Origin: Paenibacillus xylanexedens
GTDB lineage: Bacteria > Bacillota > Bacilli > Paenibacillales > Paenibacillaceae
Length of the DNA stretch: 64,000 nucleotides
NCBI RefSeq assembly: GCF_007676705.1
Contig: NZ_VEBF01000005.1
Coordinates: 248,001-312,000 of the forward strand
Direction of reading: 5' to 3'
Under the pieces are notes generated by a model. The model saw only the letters and a list, made by a program, of their open reading frames with translations, ran no database searches and was not told the origin of the DNA. Below are positions 26,157 to 35,332 of this stretch, piece after piece (the stretch's first letter is position 1; every line of letters begins with the position of its first letter). Both the position numbers and the translations under genes were made by a program.

Positions 26157-27971
26157 TTATAGAATTACCGGCTGCAACAGCCCATCCGTTCCGAAATATA
26201 GCGGATCTATACATATTTCGCGGTGATAGCCCTTTCCAGAGGAAAATCTGGACAATGGTGTTACAAACCGGTGATAGGCAATCCGGTATTGACCGGTTTC
26301 ATGTTCAAGAAAAATACAGTGATGACCTGTGCCCAGCATACGCTTCTCGACATTTTTACTCAGGATCGGATATTGATAGGTGATAGGACCATATAGCTGA
26401 TCTGACGTACCATAATTTACATGATAATCCTCACTGCCCGTATCATCACAGGACCACGTAAAGTGATATCGTCCACCATGCTTTAGAACGGTTACGGCCT
26501 CGCGGAAGTCATGCAAGCCTGCCAGATTGCTCATCGTTTCCTCTACTACACTTGTCATATCATCTTCAAGCTCAACAATTGCTGCATGTCCGTTGCCAAA
26601 TAACAGGTATGTTCTCCCGTCATCTTCGACATAGATGGAAGGATCAATACCCTGTCCCATGGTGATGTCCAGACGTTTCAACTGCTCCATCGTGATTAAT
26701 GGTTGCGGTTCGGCAAGGAATGGACCGATCGGTGTAGTCGCTACAGCAACGCCGATTGCGCTCTCCCCATTCAGCATTTTGCCGCAGAAATAAAAATAGA
26801 ATTTCCCGTTTCGGCTGGCTATCGCCGGTGCCCAGGCATTACCGCTTGCCCATACCACATCGTCTGTCCCCAGATCAAGTATGACGCCTTCGTCATGCCA
26901 ATGCTTCAGGTCCACAGAAGAAAATACGTTGAATTGGGTTCCTGACCACCCCTCGAATCCATCTGTTGTCGGATACATGTAGTAACGGTCTTCAAACTTT
27001 GCGACATCAGGATCGGCATATTGTCCAGGAAGCACCTGATGACTGTCTCCGAAAGCCGCCAGCAACCGATTGCATTCCTCGGCCGTGATTGGCAGGACGC
27101 TACCATGCCTCTTTTGGGTCGTTCCCATATCAATTTCCCCATCAGGTACAATATGGAATTCTCCACTGTCCAGATCTGTAGTCACCAGAGGAAGGTAACC
27201 TTTCCCCTCTGCAAAACGATCGACAATCAGGCACCATTGCTCGCGATCATTAAATTTAAATATTTGAGGTCCCTCAACACCTGCCACAGCCTCGAGCGCT
27301 GGAGAGTGAAGTGGAACGAACGCATCTTTGTCGAGTGAAGCTCCCTTTTCGACCCGGATGTTTTTGGTTGTTTCATCCTTGGAGTATCGATAGTAATTGC
27401 CGTCAGCTGAAAGAATCGTTGTGTCGATAATATGGTTATCCCGCTCAATATACTTTTGAGATGCGGAAAACGTACGAAAATCTTTTGTACGAGCGCTATA
27501 TATTTTTTGCTTTCGTTCAGGTTCTTGAGGCTCCTGAGTCGCAGAAGCCCAGAATACGAGAAATTCGTCTGTTGCTTCGTCATACACTGCTTCGGGTGCC
27601 CAGACACAACCTGCACCCTCAACTCCGAGAGTAACGTTCCAAGGAGAAGACCAGTTTACAAGATCACTGGACTCCCACACAATCACATCACGGCTCCCCG
27701 CTTCAACGGCATGAGTCCATCCTTTGCCGCTTGCAATGCGGAGATCCGTAGCGATCAGATAAAATTTATCTTCCTTGACCGAACGTATCAGAAACGGGTC
27801 CCTTACTCCCTTTTCCCCAAGGTTCGAAATCAGTACAGGCATACCTTTATTGAGGTCCTTCCAGTGAAGGCCATCCTCACTATAGGAGAAGTAAACTTGC
27901 TCACCGTCCGGCTGTTCGCCAATAAAATGTACAAAGAGATACCCATCATAATTTGTATTTGTTTTGAACAA
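26157..27971 (-). CDS. Double-module GH43 family glycosidase
   Basis: 604 residues, no signal peptide. Two five-bladed-propeller modules are fused. Module 1 (about 5-305): YSEDGLHWKDLN, RDPFLIRSVKEDKFYLIATD, CVWAPEAVYDE. Module 2 (about 315-604): QYADPDVAKFEDRYYMYPTT, ASGNAWAPAIA, QGIDPSIYVEDDGRTYLLFG. Each has the GH43 DP(F/D/S) aspartates, so both may be catalytic or one may only bind. Related proteins are arabinofuranosidases or xylosidases acting inside the cell. The start is TTG after AGGAGG at about 10 nt. A partial cre (TGAAAGCGTTATAC) at 28024-28037 lies upstream. The substrate cannot be named from sequence. Confidence 0.82.
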   Translation of the reverse strand: MFKTNTNYDGYLFVHFIGEQPDGEQVYFSYSEDGLHWKDLNKGMPVLISNLGEKGVRDPFLIRSVKEDKFYLIATDLRIASGKGWTHAVEAGSRDVIVWESSDLVNWSSPWNVTLGVEGAGCVWAPEAVYDEATDEFLVFWASATQEPQEPERKQKIYSARTKDFRTFSASQKYIERDNHIIDTTILSADGNYYRYSKDETTKNIRVEKGASLDKDAFVPLHSPALEAVAGVEGPQIFKFNDREQWCLIVDRFAEGKGYLPLVTTDLDSGEFHIVPDGEIDMGTTQKRHGSVLPITAEECNRLLAAFGDSHQVLPGQYADPDVAKFEDRYYMYPTTDGFEGWSGTQFNVFSSVDLKHWHDEGVILDLGTDDVVWASGNAWAPAIASRNGKFYFYFCGKMLNGESAIGVAVATTPIGPFLAEPQPLITMEQLKRLDITMGQGIDPSIYVEDDGRTYLLFGNGHAAIVELEDDMTSVVEETMSNLAGLHDFREAVTVLKHGGRYHFTWSCDDTGSEDYHVNYGTSDQLYGPITYQYPILSKNVEKRMLGTGHHCIFLEHETGQYRIAYHRFVTPLSRFSSGKGYHREICIDPLYFGTDGLLQPVIL

Positions 27972-28139
27972 TTTTAAGAGCCTCCTGAAAATGAAATTGA
28001 CTATGTAGCCATGATATCAAAATGAAAGCGTTATACTTATGTTGTATCATACTTCAAAAACTGCGGAATGAGTATATTTTTGTACAAACAATGAAGCTGT
28101 GGCACCAAGTACTGCGGCTCAAGATCTGAGTATATAATA

Positions 28140-28176
28140 AAAAGGTCGCTTATCCTGGATTGGATAGCGACCTTTT
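28140..28176. terminator. Bidirectional hairpin after the alpha/beta hydrolase gene
   Basis: AAAAGGTCGCTTATCC and GGATAGCGACCTTTT pair with one bulge around a short loop; A and T tracts on both sides. It ends the hydrolase gene (stop at 28200) on the minus strand. Confidence 0.8.
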
Positions 28177-28199
28177 CGATATTCTTCTTTATTCGAAGC

Positions 28200-29036
28200 T
28201 TAGTTCTTCAAAAAATCGATTAATGCTGCATTAAATTCTTCGGGGTGTGTGGCATTAAAGCCATGTGGTCCGCCTTCTACGACCACAAGTTGGCTGCCAG
28301 GGATGGATTCATGTGTACGTTGCCCACTGACTTCAAGCGGCACAATGGCGTCAGAATCGCCATGAATAACCAACGTTGGAATATTGAACTTCTCCAGATC
28401 CTGACGGAAATCCGTAAGAGCAAAGGCAGCAATGCAATCCAGGGTACCTTTAGGGGATGCCAGAGCAGCAATATCCCGGTTATATAGACGGAACGGTTCG
28501 CTTACCAGATCTGTACGATCTCCTGCGGCGAAAAAGTTATTCGTAAATCCATCCAGGAACGCTAGACGATCTCCCTTAACCCCATTTTGGAATTCTTCAA
28601 TGGTTGCATCGTCCAATCCTCCCTGTGGATTATCTTCGGATATATAAAGGTATGGAGGCACAGCTCCGGCAAATACAGCTTTGGAGACTCTTTCCGTTCC
28701 ATAAGTTCCGATATAGCGGGCCACTTCACCGCCTCCCATGGAGAAACCGACAAGTGTAGCATCACGTAAATCGAGGTGTAAAATCAATTTATGTAAATCT
28801 GAAGCAAATGTATCATAGTCGTAACCATCCCAAGGCTGGGAAGACTGACCAAAACCACGACGATCATACGTAATAACCCGGTATCCAGCTTCTATCAGGG
28901 CAGGTACTTGCTTCTCCCAGGATCGTCCACTCAATGGCCAACCATGAATCAGGATGATCGGTTGCCCCTCGCCATGATCTTCGTAATACAGTTGAATTGG
29001 TTGTGCATTCTCTTCGCCTACGTTTACTTTAGCCAT
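28200..29036 (-). CDS. Alpha/beta hydrolase, non-haem chloroperoxidase-like
   Basis: 278 residues. Oxyanion segment HGWPLSGRSWEKQ, nucleophile elbow GFSMGGGEVARY (Ser about 99), acid in VIHGDSDAIVPLE and His in GGPHGFNATHPEEF complete the triad. The pattern matches bromo/chloroperoxidase-type esterases (family RsbQ/CpoF-like), whose natural substrates are generally esters; perhydrolase activity is secondary. Single gene with GGAGGG before the ATG and its own terminator. Confidence 0.9.
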   Translation of the reverse strand: MAKVNVGEENAQPIQLYYEDHGEGQPIILIHGWPLSGRSWEKQVPALIEAGYRVITYDRRGFGQSSQPWDGYDYDTFASDLHKLILHLDLRDATLVGFSMGGGEVARYIGTYGTERVSKAVFAGAVPPYLYISEDNPQGGLDDATIEEFQNGVKGDRLAFLDGFTNNFFAAGDRTDLVSEPFRLYNRDIAALASPKGTLDCIAAFALTDFRQDLEKFNIPTLVIHGDSDAIVPLEVSGQRTHESIPGSQLVVVEGGPHGFNATHPEEFNAALIDFLKN

Positions 29037-29200
29037 GGAAAATCCCTCCGTTTAGTTATGTTTTTTTACTAGTTACCAATCAAATGCTACATATACAATC
29101 TATTATTGTCAATCATATCCATGAAATAAATAGAGAACTGCAATCTGACTGGAACTATCAATTATAATAATTAAAACACAATCTACAATGTATAAACAAA

Positions 29201-29224
29201 AAGGGACTCCATAAGGAGTCCCTT
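29201..29224 (-). terminator. Terminator after the stalk/PKD protein gene
   Basis: AAGGGACTCC-ATAA-GGAGTCCCTT, ten perfect pairs, then five T residues on the minus strand. Confidence 0.88.
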
Positions 29225-29289
29225 CTTTCGATGATTAACATGCTTCCTAATCATTTATTCCCCGCTCCATCTGATAAGAAACAACTACA

Positions 29290-31530
29290 CTACTTCTCCG
29301 ATGGGAGTGGTGTAAAGAGCAGATTGACAGGCAGGTTACTTCCTGGCGCGGCAGAGAAAAGAATCGTCACACTCTCTCCAAATGATCCTGTGCGATATAG
29401 AACGCTTTGTTCACTTGAATTGGTAACCGCAACGTTGCCTTCAGCAATCGATACCAACTGATTGTTCACCAGAGCTACTCCGGAGTACTTCCCTCCACGA
29501 GGGTTAAATGAGATAAGCGTACGCGGAGCGACATTGGTCAGCGTGATTTTGTACAATACACCGAAATTACCCGCATTGGATGCGTCTATGTAAGCCATAG
29601 GATCCGTTCCAACCAGATTGGGATCGCTGGCATTATCACCAAGCGGCAGACGGGCTGGTTTCGTTCCCACTTGCTGATCATACGTTATGTTACGTGTTGC
29701 ATTTGGATACGTACCACGGTTGTGCACTCCGTCACGATCAAGCACAGGCAGCAATGGTAAAGACTCGAACGGATCTTTATTTTCTTCCACCAGGATAACG
29801 TTATAGTCCAGGGAATAATCACTATAAGCATCCGAATAGAGCGAGATGACTTGTCCTTCTTTCATCGGAGTTTTATTGAGTTCGGTCAAAATCAGTTTGC
29901 TTTCTCCGGGTTGAAGATACTCTTTCTTTTGGTCCGCTCCGGTCTGAATCGACTTGAACCATTTATCGATAGACAATTTACCAGCTACGGTAGCATATGG
30001 TGTAGGTCCCGCAAAGCCCATATTCTGTTGTTCGAATACGGCCGGATTCGGGTTGTTATTGGTTGCAATCACATACATTTTCACTCTTTTGCCTGTATTG
30101 TTCACGTGGTGAATCATGAAACGGGTCTGCCCGGATGATGATTCTTTATATACGATACCTTCCGTATTCACCGTTTCCGGACTGTTGCTGCGGATCAACA
30201 GACTTGGCTCATCCATGTACGTATAAGGCACTTTTTCCATCGTAGTCACTTCGCCGCCGTTAAAAGTAAATTTCTGTCCTACCGGCGTGAAGAGTAAATT
30301 GAAGTCAGTAAATGAATATAATGACTCATTGGTTATGGTGATGACTTTGGAGTACGTGTTTGTAGCGCCGTGATTGTCAGTAACTGTAAGTGTCACCGTT
30401 TTTGGACCCGATTCAAAGAACGCAAGTGAATTGTTCTCCCATACCGCTTTAACGATATTATCTTCATCATCTGTACTTTGGTCTGTGTATGTTATTTTTT
30501 CACCCATTTGATATTGTTCTTTATCCGTGGCGAACATGGCTACAGGAGGAAGATTAGGACTCATAACTTCAATCGTAATGGAATAGGGATCGCTCCATTG
30601 GCCGTTGGAATCCTGTACCTGATATGAAATCGTATATGTACCCGCTTGATCAAATGATTCCTGACGACCTGTCCAGCGTTCGTCCAGGATATCCAGTCCA
30701 TTAGGAGAACTGTAAGAAGTCACATAGTCCACCTTATCGCCCGCAAAAATTTCCTTTTGGGAAATGGTAAAGCTTGCAACAGGTTTCGTATTTAGATTCA
30801 GCACAACCGTCTTAGCTGGCTGATTCACTTTATAAGTAATGTTCAGAGCTTGAGTAATGGATGTTAACGGCACCATGAACGTATTTTTTTGCTGATACGC
30901 AGGGCCTTTCATCGTTCTGGTCTCTCCATTTACGGTATAGACTGTGCTGTTGGTTGTGAATCGAAGCTCTTGATCTCCACTGATGATGATGGTTTCTTTG
31001 GTTTTGTTATCGTATTTGACCCCATATCCCACACGGTCTACCAGTGCACGGATCGCAACATAGGATACGCCGTTTTTTACAGTCATTGGCTGGCCGGCTA
31101 GATATGTGTTCCCATCCTGCTCCATTTTGTTGCTATTCATGTACAACGTCAGGTTTCCGCCTGAACCTGCGGCAGACTTCCCATCAATGGATGGTTGCTC
31201 TACTTGAGCAGGCGTAGCTGGTGTTTCAACCTCCTCAGAGGCTCCCTCTTGGACCACAGGTTTTGTACCCGTTTCGTTTGCAGTGGTCTCTTCCCCATCA
31301 TTCGCAGGTTTCTCAATATCTGTTTTAGGTGTTGACTCAGTGCTCTCCTTTTTCACTTCACGTTCTGCAATCGGCTGCTCTTCTTTTAGCACCTCAACCG
31401 ATTCTACGTTAGCGGTGTTTACAGACGCTGTGTCACTTTGCGGTGCTGTCTGCGCACTCACGGAACCGACTGCAAATGCTTGAAAAACAGCTAAAGCGGT
31501 AAAAATGGATAATTTCTTCTTCATATTCAT
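29290..31530 (-). CDS. Large secreted stalk-domain/PKD protein
   Basis: 746 residues. Signal peptide (about 1-27, ending VGSVSAQ); an acidic Glu/Thr/Pro-rich linker to about 125; a copper-amine-oxidase-N-like stalk domain (about 130-245; MTVKNGVSYVAIRALVDRVG, MVPLTSITQALN); two PKD-like beta-sandwich repeats (about 250-325 and 330-405; VTLTVTDNHGATNTYSKVIT); and a C-terminal region of about 340 residues I do not recognise. No catalytic motif and no SLH or sortase signal. A cell-surface or secreted adhesion or scaffold role is inferred. Two possible starts (31530 and 31524) share the AGAAGGAG site. Confidence 0.8.
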   Translation of the reverse strand: MNMKKKLSIFTALAVFQAFAVGSVSAQTAPQSDTASVNTANVESVEVLKEEQPIAEREVKKESTESTPKTDIEKPANDGEETTANETGTKPVVQEGASEEVETPATPAQVEQPSIDGKSAAGSGGNLTLYMNSNKMEQDGNTYLAGQPMTVKNGVSYVAIRALVDRVGYGVKYDNKTKETIIISGDQELRFTTNSTVYTVNGETRTMKGPAYQQKNTFMVPLTSITQALNITYKVNQPAKTVVLNLNTKPVASFTISQKEIFAGDKVDYVTSYSSPNGLDILDERWTGRQESFDQAGTYTISYQVQDSNGQWSDPYSITIEVMSPNLPPVAMFATDKEQYQMGEKITYTDQSTDDEDNIVKAVWENNSLAFFESGPKTVTLTVTDNHGATNTYSKVITITNESLYSFTDFNLLFTPVGQKFTFNGGEVTTMEKVPYTYMDEPSLLIRSNSPETVNTEGIVYKESSSGQTRFMIHHVNNTGKRVKMYVIATNNNPNPAVFEQQNMGFAGPTPYATVAGKLSIDKWFKSIQTGADQKKEYLQPGESKLILTELNKTPMKEGQVISLYSDAYSDYSLDYNVILVEENKDPFESLPLLPVLDRDGVHNRGTYPNATRNITYDQQVGTKPARLPLGDNASDPNLVGTDPMAYIDASNAGNFGVLYKITLTNVAPRTLISFNPRGGKYSGVALVNNQLVSIAEGNVAVTNSSEQSVLYRTGSFGESVTILFSAAPGSNLPVNLLFTPLPSEK

Positions 31531-32112
31531 GCTTTGTCTTTGGCTCCTTCTGCTCTCTAGTCATTTTTATCCCCTCAAAACTCATATGATTAGACGCTAG
31601 ATTTAGGAAAAAGTTTCTAATTGAATTGTAAATTATGGATTTGGTGCAGCTATTTCGAATGATATAAACTAAAGTTACGTACAGTAAAAAGTCGCTAAAG
31701 GGGCGACTTCGGATACAAATATTCTAACAAAACCCATAATGGTAACCTTCTTGGCTGGTTTATTAATTGAGGCATAAACATATTGTTCCTTATACAATGG
31801 GTTGAATTGATCAAACTCCCGTCAACTACAAATATATTAAACTCCCTAGAAGTAAACCGCCTCGTAATCTTTGAATGATGTAAATGCTATATTCTTTTCA
31901 ACAAGAATAATAACATGTACTGTCGGGAAATGCTTACTCCACTAACCTTTGTCTTCAAACTATGCATAAACTTGCACGGTTTGGTGCATTGTAGTGATGC
32001 AGAGGTTTTTAACAACGTATCGCAAAAACATTCAAACTCGACCGAGAAACAAAAAAAGCCCCTCACCGTCTTGTTGATCAATCAAATGACCATTCGGAAT
32101 AAGGAGAACGTT
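31531..32112. other. 582-bp intergenic region upstream of sspH
   Basis: Holds the leader of the stalk/PKD gene on the minus strand, a small hairpin AAGTCGC/GCGACTT (31689-31709) resembling other terminators in the window, and the candidate sigma-G promoter for sspH. No open frame here has a ribosome-binding site. The rest is AT-rich with nothing I can name. Confidence 0.5.
31964..31993 (+). promoter_or_regulatory. Candidate sigma-G promoter for sspH
   Basis: GCATA (31964-31968), 18 bp, CATTGTA (31987-31993), close to the forespore sigma-G consensus (GHATR, CATNHTA; one deviation). sspH genes are sigma-G targets in Bacillus. The leader to the ATG would be about 110 nt, longer than usual. Confidence 0.4.
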
Positions 32113-32292
32113 ATGAACAAACAAAGAGCGATCGAAATATCTGAATCGACCATTATGAAAAAAGTAACTTATCAGGATACCCCTATCTTTATCCAGCATG
32201 TCAATGAGGATGAAACGGCCCGAATCTATCCGGTCGGAGACTCGGAGCAGGAAATGACAGTTCCTTTGTCCAGTTTGACTGAACATCCTTAG
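32113..32292 (+). CDS. sspH: H-type small acid-soluble spore protein
   Basis: 59 residues from ATG at 32113, with AAGGAG 7 nt upstream. The sequence (MNKQRAIEISESTIMKK, then IQHVNEDETARIYPV and EMTVPLSSL) matches the SspH family over its whole length. SspH is a minor spore-core protein made late in the forespore; its role in DNA or spore protection is not well defined. A longer in-frame reading upstream has no initiation signal. Next to two coat-protein genes, so this is a small sporulation island. Confidence 0.93.
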   Translation: MNKQRAIEISESTIMKKVTYQDTPIFIQHVNEDETARIYPVGDSEQEMTVPLSSLTEHP

Positions 32293-32344
32293 TATAGATG
32301 ACAGCTTTCATTGCAGACCTGTTTCAAAATGGTAATAAATAAAA

Positions 32345-32371
32345 CGCCGTATCTCGAAATGAGATACGGCG
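32345..32371. terminator. Bidirectional terminator between sspH and the CotF-like gene
   Basis: CGCCGTATCTC-GAAAT-GAGATACGGCG, 11 perfect pairs; T-rich on both sides (CTTCATTTTT plus, TTTTATTT minus). Convergent genes on either side. Confidence 0.85.
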
Positions 32372-32379
32372 CTTCATTT

Positions 32380-33006
32380 TTAGTGGGGAAGGTTACCAGG
32401 GATTTGCGGCTGAAGCGGTGCAGGAGCATATCCATTTTGCATTTGCTGCATATCTTGCTGGGCAAGCTGTGGTACTTGGTAGAAGCCATTCTTATTTTGA
32501 TAAATGGAGATCTCATAGGCCATTTCAATACAGTTTGGCAAGGAATCCGCAAGCACACGGCGTACAACAGGATTCGTTGTTTCCAATGCTGCTGTTGTTT
32601 TCATTACAGCCCCCGATTTTACTGCATTTAACATACTAAGGGAGATGCTTTGGTCGCATATCTCACCTGCAGTTTGCATTGGCTTTTTCGGTTGGCTTGG
32701 TTTCATGCCATAAGTAAAATCGTTACCCTGATTCATTTTATAACTTTGAGTCGGTTTGGAAGGATCCTGACCGGTTTTAAAACATTCCAATGTAATGTTA
32801 TATTCATCCGTCATAAATTGCTTCTGACGTTGTAAAATATCCCGAAGCTCCGGATCTTTTACGTGTTCACTCATCATGGTATACGTATTCATGGTATTGA
32901 TCGCTCCTGCCAATACTTCATGGACATCAAACATTTCATGCCCGCCATGGTTCAGTTGAGGTGGAACAGTACCTGTTTCAATGTTTTGATGGTTTTGCAG
33001 TTGCAT
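32380..33006 (-). CDS. Spore coat protein, CotF-like
   Basis: 208 residues. A helical CotF-type core (about 24-175): MFDVHEVLAGAINTMNTYTM, RDILQRQKQFMTDEYNI and LADSLPNCIEMAYEISIYQN; the C-terminal tail is Gln/Pro-rich (QQDMQQMQNGYAPAPLQPQ), common in coat proteins. Expected in the outer spore coat. TAGGAGG precedes the ATG. Divergent from a second CotF-like gene. Confidence 0.85.
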   Translation of the reverse strand: MQLQNHQNIETGTVPPQLNHGGHEMFDVHEVLAGAINTMNTYTMMSEHVKDPELRDILQRQKQFMTDEYNITLECFKTGQDPSKPTQSYKMNQGNDFTYGMKPSQPKKPMQTAGEICDQSISLSMLNAVKSGAVMKTTAALETTNPVVRRVLADSLPNCIEMAYEISIYQNKNGFYQVPQLAQQDMQQMQNGYAPAPLQPQIPGNLPH

Positions 33007-33160
33007 TTTTGTATTTCCTCCTATTAATTGTTTCCTGCAAATGGTGGCTTTCTCTATCCGCAGTCTGTGGTTATTATGAATTTCATGGACCCAATATATT
33101 CAGAGTAATTTTTATTTTTTTGAATACGTCTCTTTCACAGTACCTTTTATAGGCGCCATG

Positions 33161-33169
33161 CATAGGCTA
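33161..33169 (+). promoter_or_regulatory. Candidate sigma-K -10 element
   Basis: CATAGGCTA matches the sigma-K -10 consensus CATANNNTA and lies about 25 nt before the GTG start of the second coat gene; an AC dinucleotide occurs at a fitting -35 distance. Weak on its own but consistent with mother-cell coat-gene expression. Confidence 0.4.
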
Positions 33170-33194
33170 ACACATAACTTTAGGAGGGATTCAT

Positions 33195-33695
33195 GTGTAT
33201 ACTTACGAACCAAATCGACAAAACCATCATCTCGCTTGGCACGAAACGATGGAACTTCACGAATTGACAGCCTTTCAGAGCAATCAGTTAACACATTTTA
33301 AATTAGTATTGAATGACGTAAAGAACCAGGACCTCCACACACTCTATATGGAAGCCATTAATGGTATTGAACAAAATTTGAAGGAGCTTCTTCAATATTA
33401 TCCACTGGCGCCGGAAGGAACCAGAAACAGTGGGAATGAAATGGATATGACTGCATTTTACGCTGGACAGCTGCTGGGTTTTGCCAAAACATCAGTTCGC
33501 AACTATGCTATCGCCATTACAGAAACCGCCACTCCTCAACTACGTGAAACATTGCAGAAACAACTAAATGGTGCTATCCAACTACATGGTAAAGTGTTTT
33601 ATTTTATGCTAGAGCGGGGGCTGTATCCCTCCTATGATCTTCCTAAACTCCTCGCCAACGACGTTGCTATGGCGAATAAAGCGATATCTCTGTAA
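33195..33695 (+). CDS. Spore coat protein, CotF-like (second copy)
   Basis: 166 residues from a GTG start with TAGGAGGG 8 nt upstream. Helical ferritin-like/CotF layout: WHETMELHELTAFQSNQLTH, QDLHTLYMEAINGIEQNL, MTAFYAGQLLGFAKTSVRNY and a final helix with HGKVFYFMLERGLYPSYDL, the usual CotF ending. Divergent from the other CotF-like gene and close to sspH. An ATG two bases upstream is in another frame and is quickly stopped, so GTG is the start. Confidence 0.82.
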   Translation: MYTYEPNRQNHHLAWHETMELHELTAFQSNQLTHFKLVLNDVKNQDLHTLYMEAINGIEQNLKELLQYYPLAPEGTRNSGNEMDMTAFYAGQLLGFAKTSVRNYAIAITETATPQLRETLQKQLNGAIQLHGKVFYFMLERGLYPSYDLPKLLANDVAMANKAISL

Positions 33696-33700
33696 TTCAA

Positions 33701-33737
33701 AAACAACAGGCTTCGATTCATCGAAGGCCTGTTGTTT
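33701..33737 (+). terminator. Terminator after the second coat gene
   Basis: AAACAACAGGC with TTCGA pairs with TCGAA and GCCTGTTGTTT (one bulge), TTCA loop, ending in a T-rich TTTTAT. Six nt after the stop. Confidence 0.82.
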
Positions 33738-33813
33738 TATATTTAACTAGCTCATGTCACACCCTGTGTCCCTACAAAAACACATTTGGTATACTTCATA
33801 ATGCCAAAAAAGC

Positions 33814-33832
33814 CGATTCCAATCTGGAATCG
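33814..33832 (-). terminator. Terminator after the Bcr-type MFS gene
   Basis: CGATTCCA-ATC-TGGAATCG, eight perfect pairs; on the minus strand followed by GCTTTTTTGG. Twenty nt after the MFS stop. Confidence 0.8.
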
Positions 33833-33851
33833 ACCTTTTGCTACTTTTAAT

Positions 33852-35078
33852 CTAAAAGTTAAGATCAGTCTGGGCATGTTTTGGTTGATGTGAGTTTTTT
33901 TTAACAAACAGAAAATAAGTAACAATCGCGATGACACTGGTCATTAATAAAGTGAGTCCTAATGGGACGGCAGTATCCTCACCTGCGATACCGACCAGAG
34001 GAGCAACCAGTGCACCCAGAAGAAATGGAACGACTCCAAGGAGTGCCGCTGCACTTCCAGCCATCTTCGCTTGACTCTCCATGGCAAGCGGGAATGCCGC
34101 TGTTGATGTAATGCCGATCGAGCAAACAAAGAAGAACAATGGAATGACTAAAGCAAAAAGTGGGCCATGAGCCAGAGTTACGAGCAAAGCAGCAACGCTT
34201 GCTATTAAAGCAAGCCATAGTCCAGATAATAGAAGGGTCTGCTCAGGTATGCGTTTGGCCAAACGACCCACGATTTGAGAACCGATGATCAAACTGATTC
34301 CGTTCGAAGCAAACAATATGGCAAATACAGTCGGTGTGACTCCATATATATTTTGGTAAATAAAAGGTGTACCTGCTACATAAGCAAAGACCCCAGCCGT
34401 CATGATTCCTTGTGCCAGCATATAGCCAACAAATGTGCGGTCACGCAGAAGCATTCTGTAATTCCCCAACTGCTGTTTGAAGTCGGGAACCATACGTCTT
34501 TCGACGGGGTGAGTCTCTTTTAACCCCCACTTTGTCATGATTAATAAGAAAATCCCCAGAAATGAAAGGGAGACAAACACGCCAATCCATGTCGTGAATG
34601 AAAGAATTCCACTTCCCGCGATGGGTGCAGCCAAAGGTCCCAAATTTCCCACGAGCAAGAGCAGCGAGAAGAATTTAGTAAGTTCATGTCCACTGTATAG
34701 ATCTCTAGCTATCGCACGAGAAATGACAATCCCAGCTGATGCTGCAAATCCTTGAGTGAACCGAAACAAAATCAATAGTCCGATATTCGGAGCAAAGGCA
34801 CATGCCAAGGAACAAATAATATAGGCTGCCATGCAGATCAACAATGGTTTACGTCTACCATAAGCATCACTCAAAGGACCCATAACGAGTTGACCTACAC
34901 CGAGTCCTAGCAAACAAGCAGTAAGACTAAATTGTACAAGTGATGCAGTTGTATTCAGATTTTTTGCAATCTCAGGAAAAGCCGGTAAATACATATCAAT
35001 CGTAAATGGACCTAATGTCGAAAATAAACCCAGTAGTATGGCCAATCCAAAGACATTCCAATTCGTGCTCTTCGTCAT
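33852..35078 (-). CDS. MFS multidrug transporter, Bcr/CflA family
   Basis: 408 residues, 12 membrane segments. Family features: TM1 LFSTLGPFTIDMYLPAFPEI with the acidic residue typical of Bcr/CflA, motif A GPLSDAYGRRKPLL after TM2 and RFTQGFAASAGIVISRAIARD in TM4. Known members export bicyclomycin, chloramphenicol or sulfonamides and some export cysteine-type metabolites; the real substrate is unknown. Monocistronic, with no regulator gene attached. Confidence 0.9.
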   Translation of the reverse strand: MTKSTNWNVFGLAILLGLFSTLGPFTIDMYLPAFPEIAKNLNTTASLVQFSLTACLLGLGVGQLVMGPLSDAYGRRKPLLICMAAYIICSLACAFAPNIGLLILFRFTQGFAASAGIVISRAIARDLYSGHELTKFFSLLLLVGNLGPLAAPIAGSGILSFTTWIGVFVSLSFLGIFLLIMTKWGLKETHPVERRMVPDFKQQLGNYRMLLRDRTFVGYMLAQGIMTAGVFAYVAGTPFIYQNIYGVTPTVFAILFASNGISLIIGSQIVGRLAKRIPEQTLLLSGLWLALIASVAALLVTLAHGPLFALVIPLFFFVCSIGITSTAAFPLAMESQAKMAGSAAALLGVVPFLLGALVAPLVGIAGEDTAVPLGLTLLMTSVIAIVTYFLFVKKNSHQPKHAQTDLNF

Positions 35079-35246
35079 GTTAAATAAATCTCCAATTCCT
35101 TTTATATAATGTCATATCGTAAATCTTGCTGTATGGAATCAGCACATTCCTTCTCCCTTCTCCCTGTTATGAACTTTTACGTAATGGTTCTCATTCTACC
35201 TCTATTCTGAGTATAAGAGGTAGAGTTAACTATAAGTCAAGTCAAA

Positions 35247-35302
35247 ATGAATAACCCCCGCTTCAGATACCGACAAGCGTATCTGAAACGGGGGTTATTC
35301 AT
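35247..35302. terminator. Long inverted repeat after the GH30 xylanase gene
   Basis: Arms 35247-35270 and 35279-35302 pair over 24 bp with one mismatch (core AACCCCCG / CGGGGGTT), 8-nt loop. It follows the xylanase stop by 30 nt on the minus strand and only four T residues follow, so RNA 3'-end protection is possible as well as termination. Confidence 0.78.
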
Positions 35303-35332
35303 ATATTGCTTAACTAAATGAGAACAGCGCGC

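Noticed and set aside
28024..28037. cre site upstream of the double GH43 gene
   Set aside because: TGAAAGCGTTATAC differs from the consensus at the last two positions; kept only as a remark.
31915..32112. N-terminal extension of sspH by 66 codons
   Set aside because: SspH family proteins are about 59 residues, and AAGGAG lies just before the ATG at 32113; the upstream frame has no initiation signal.
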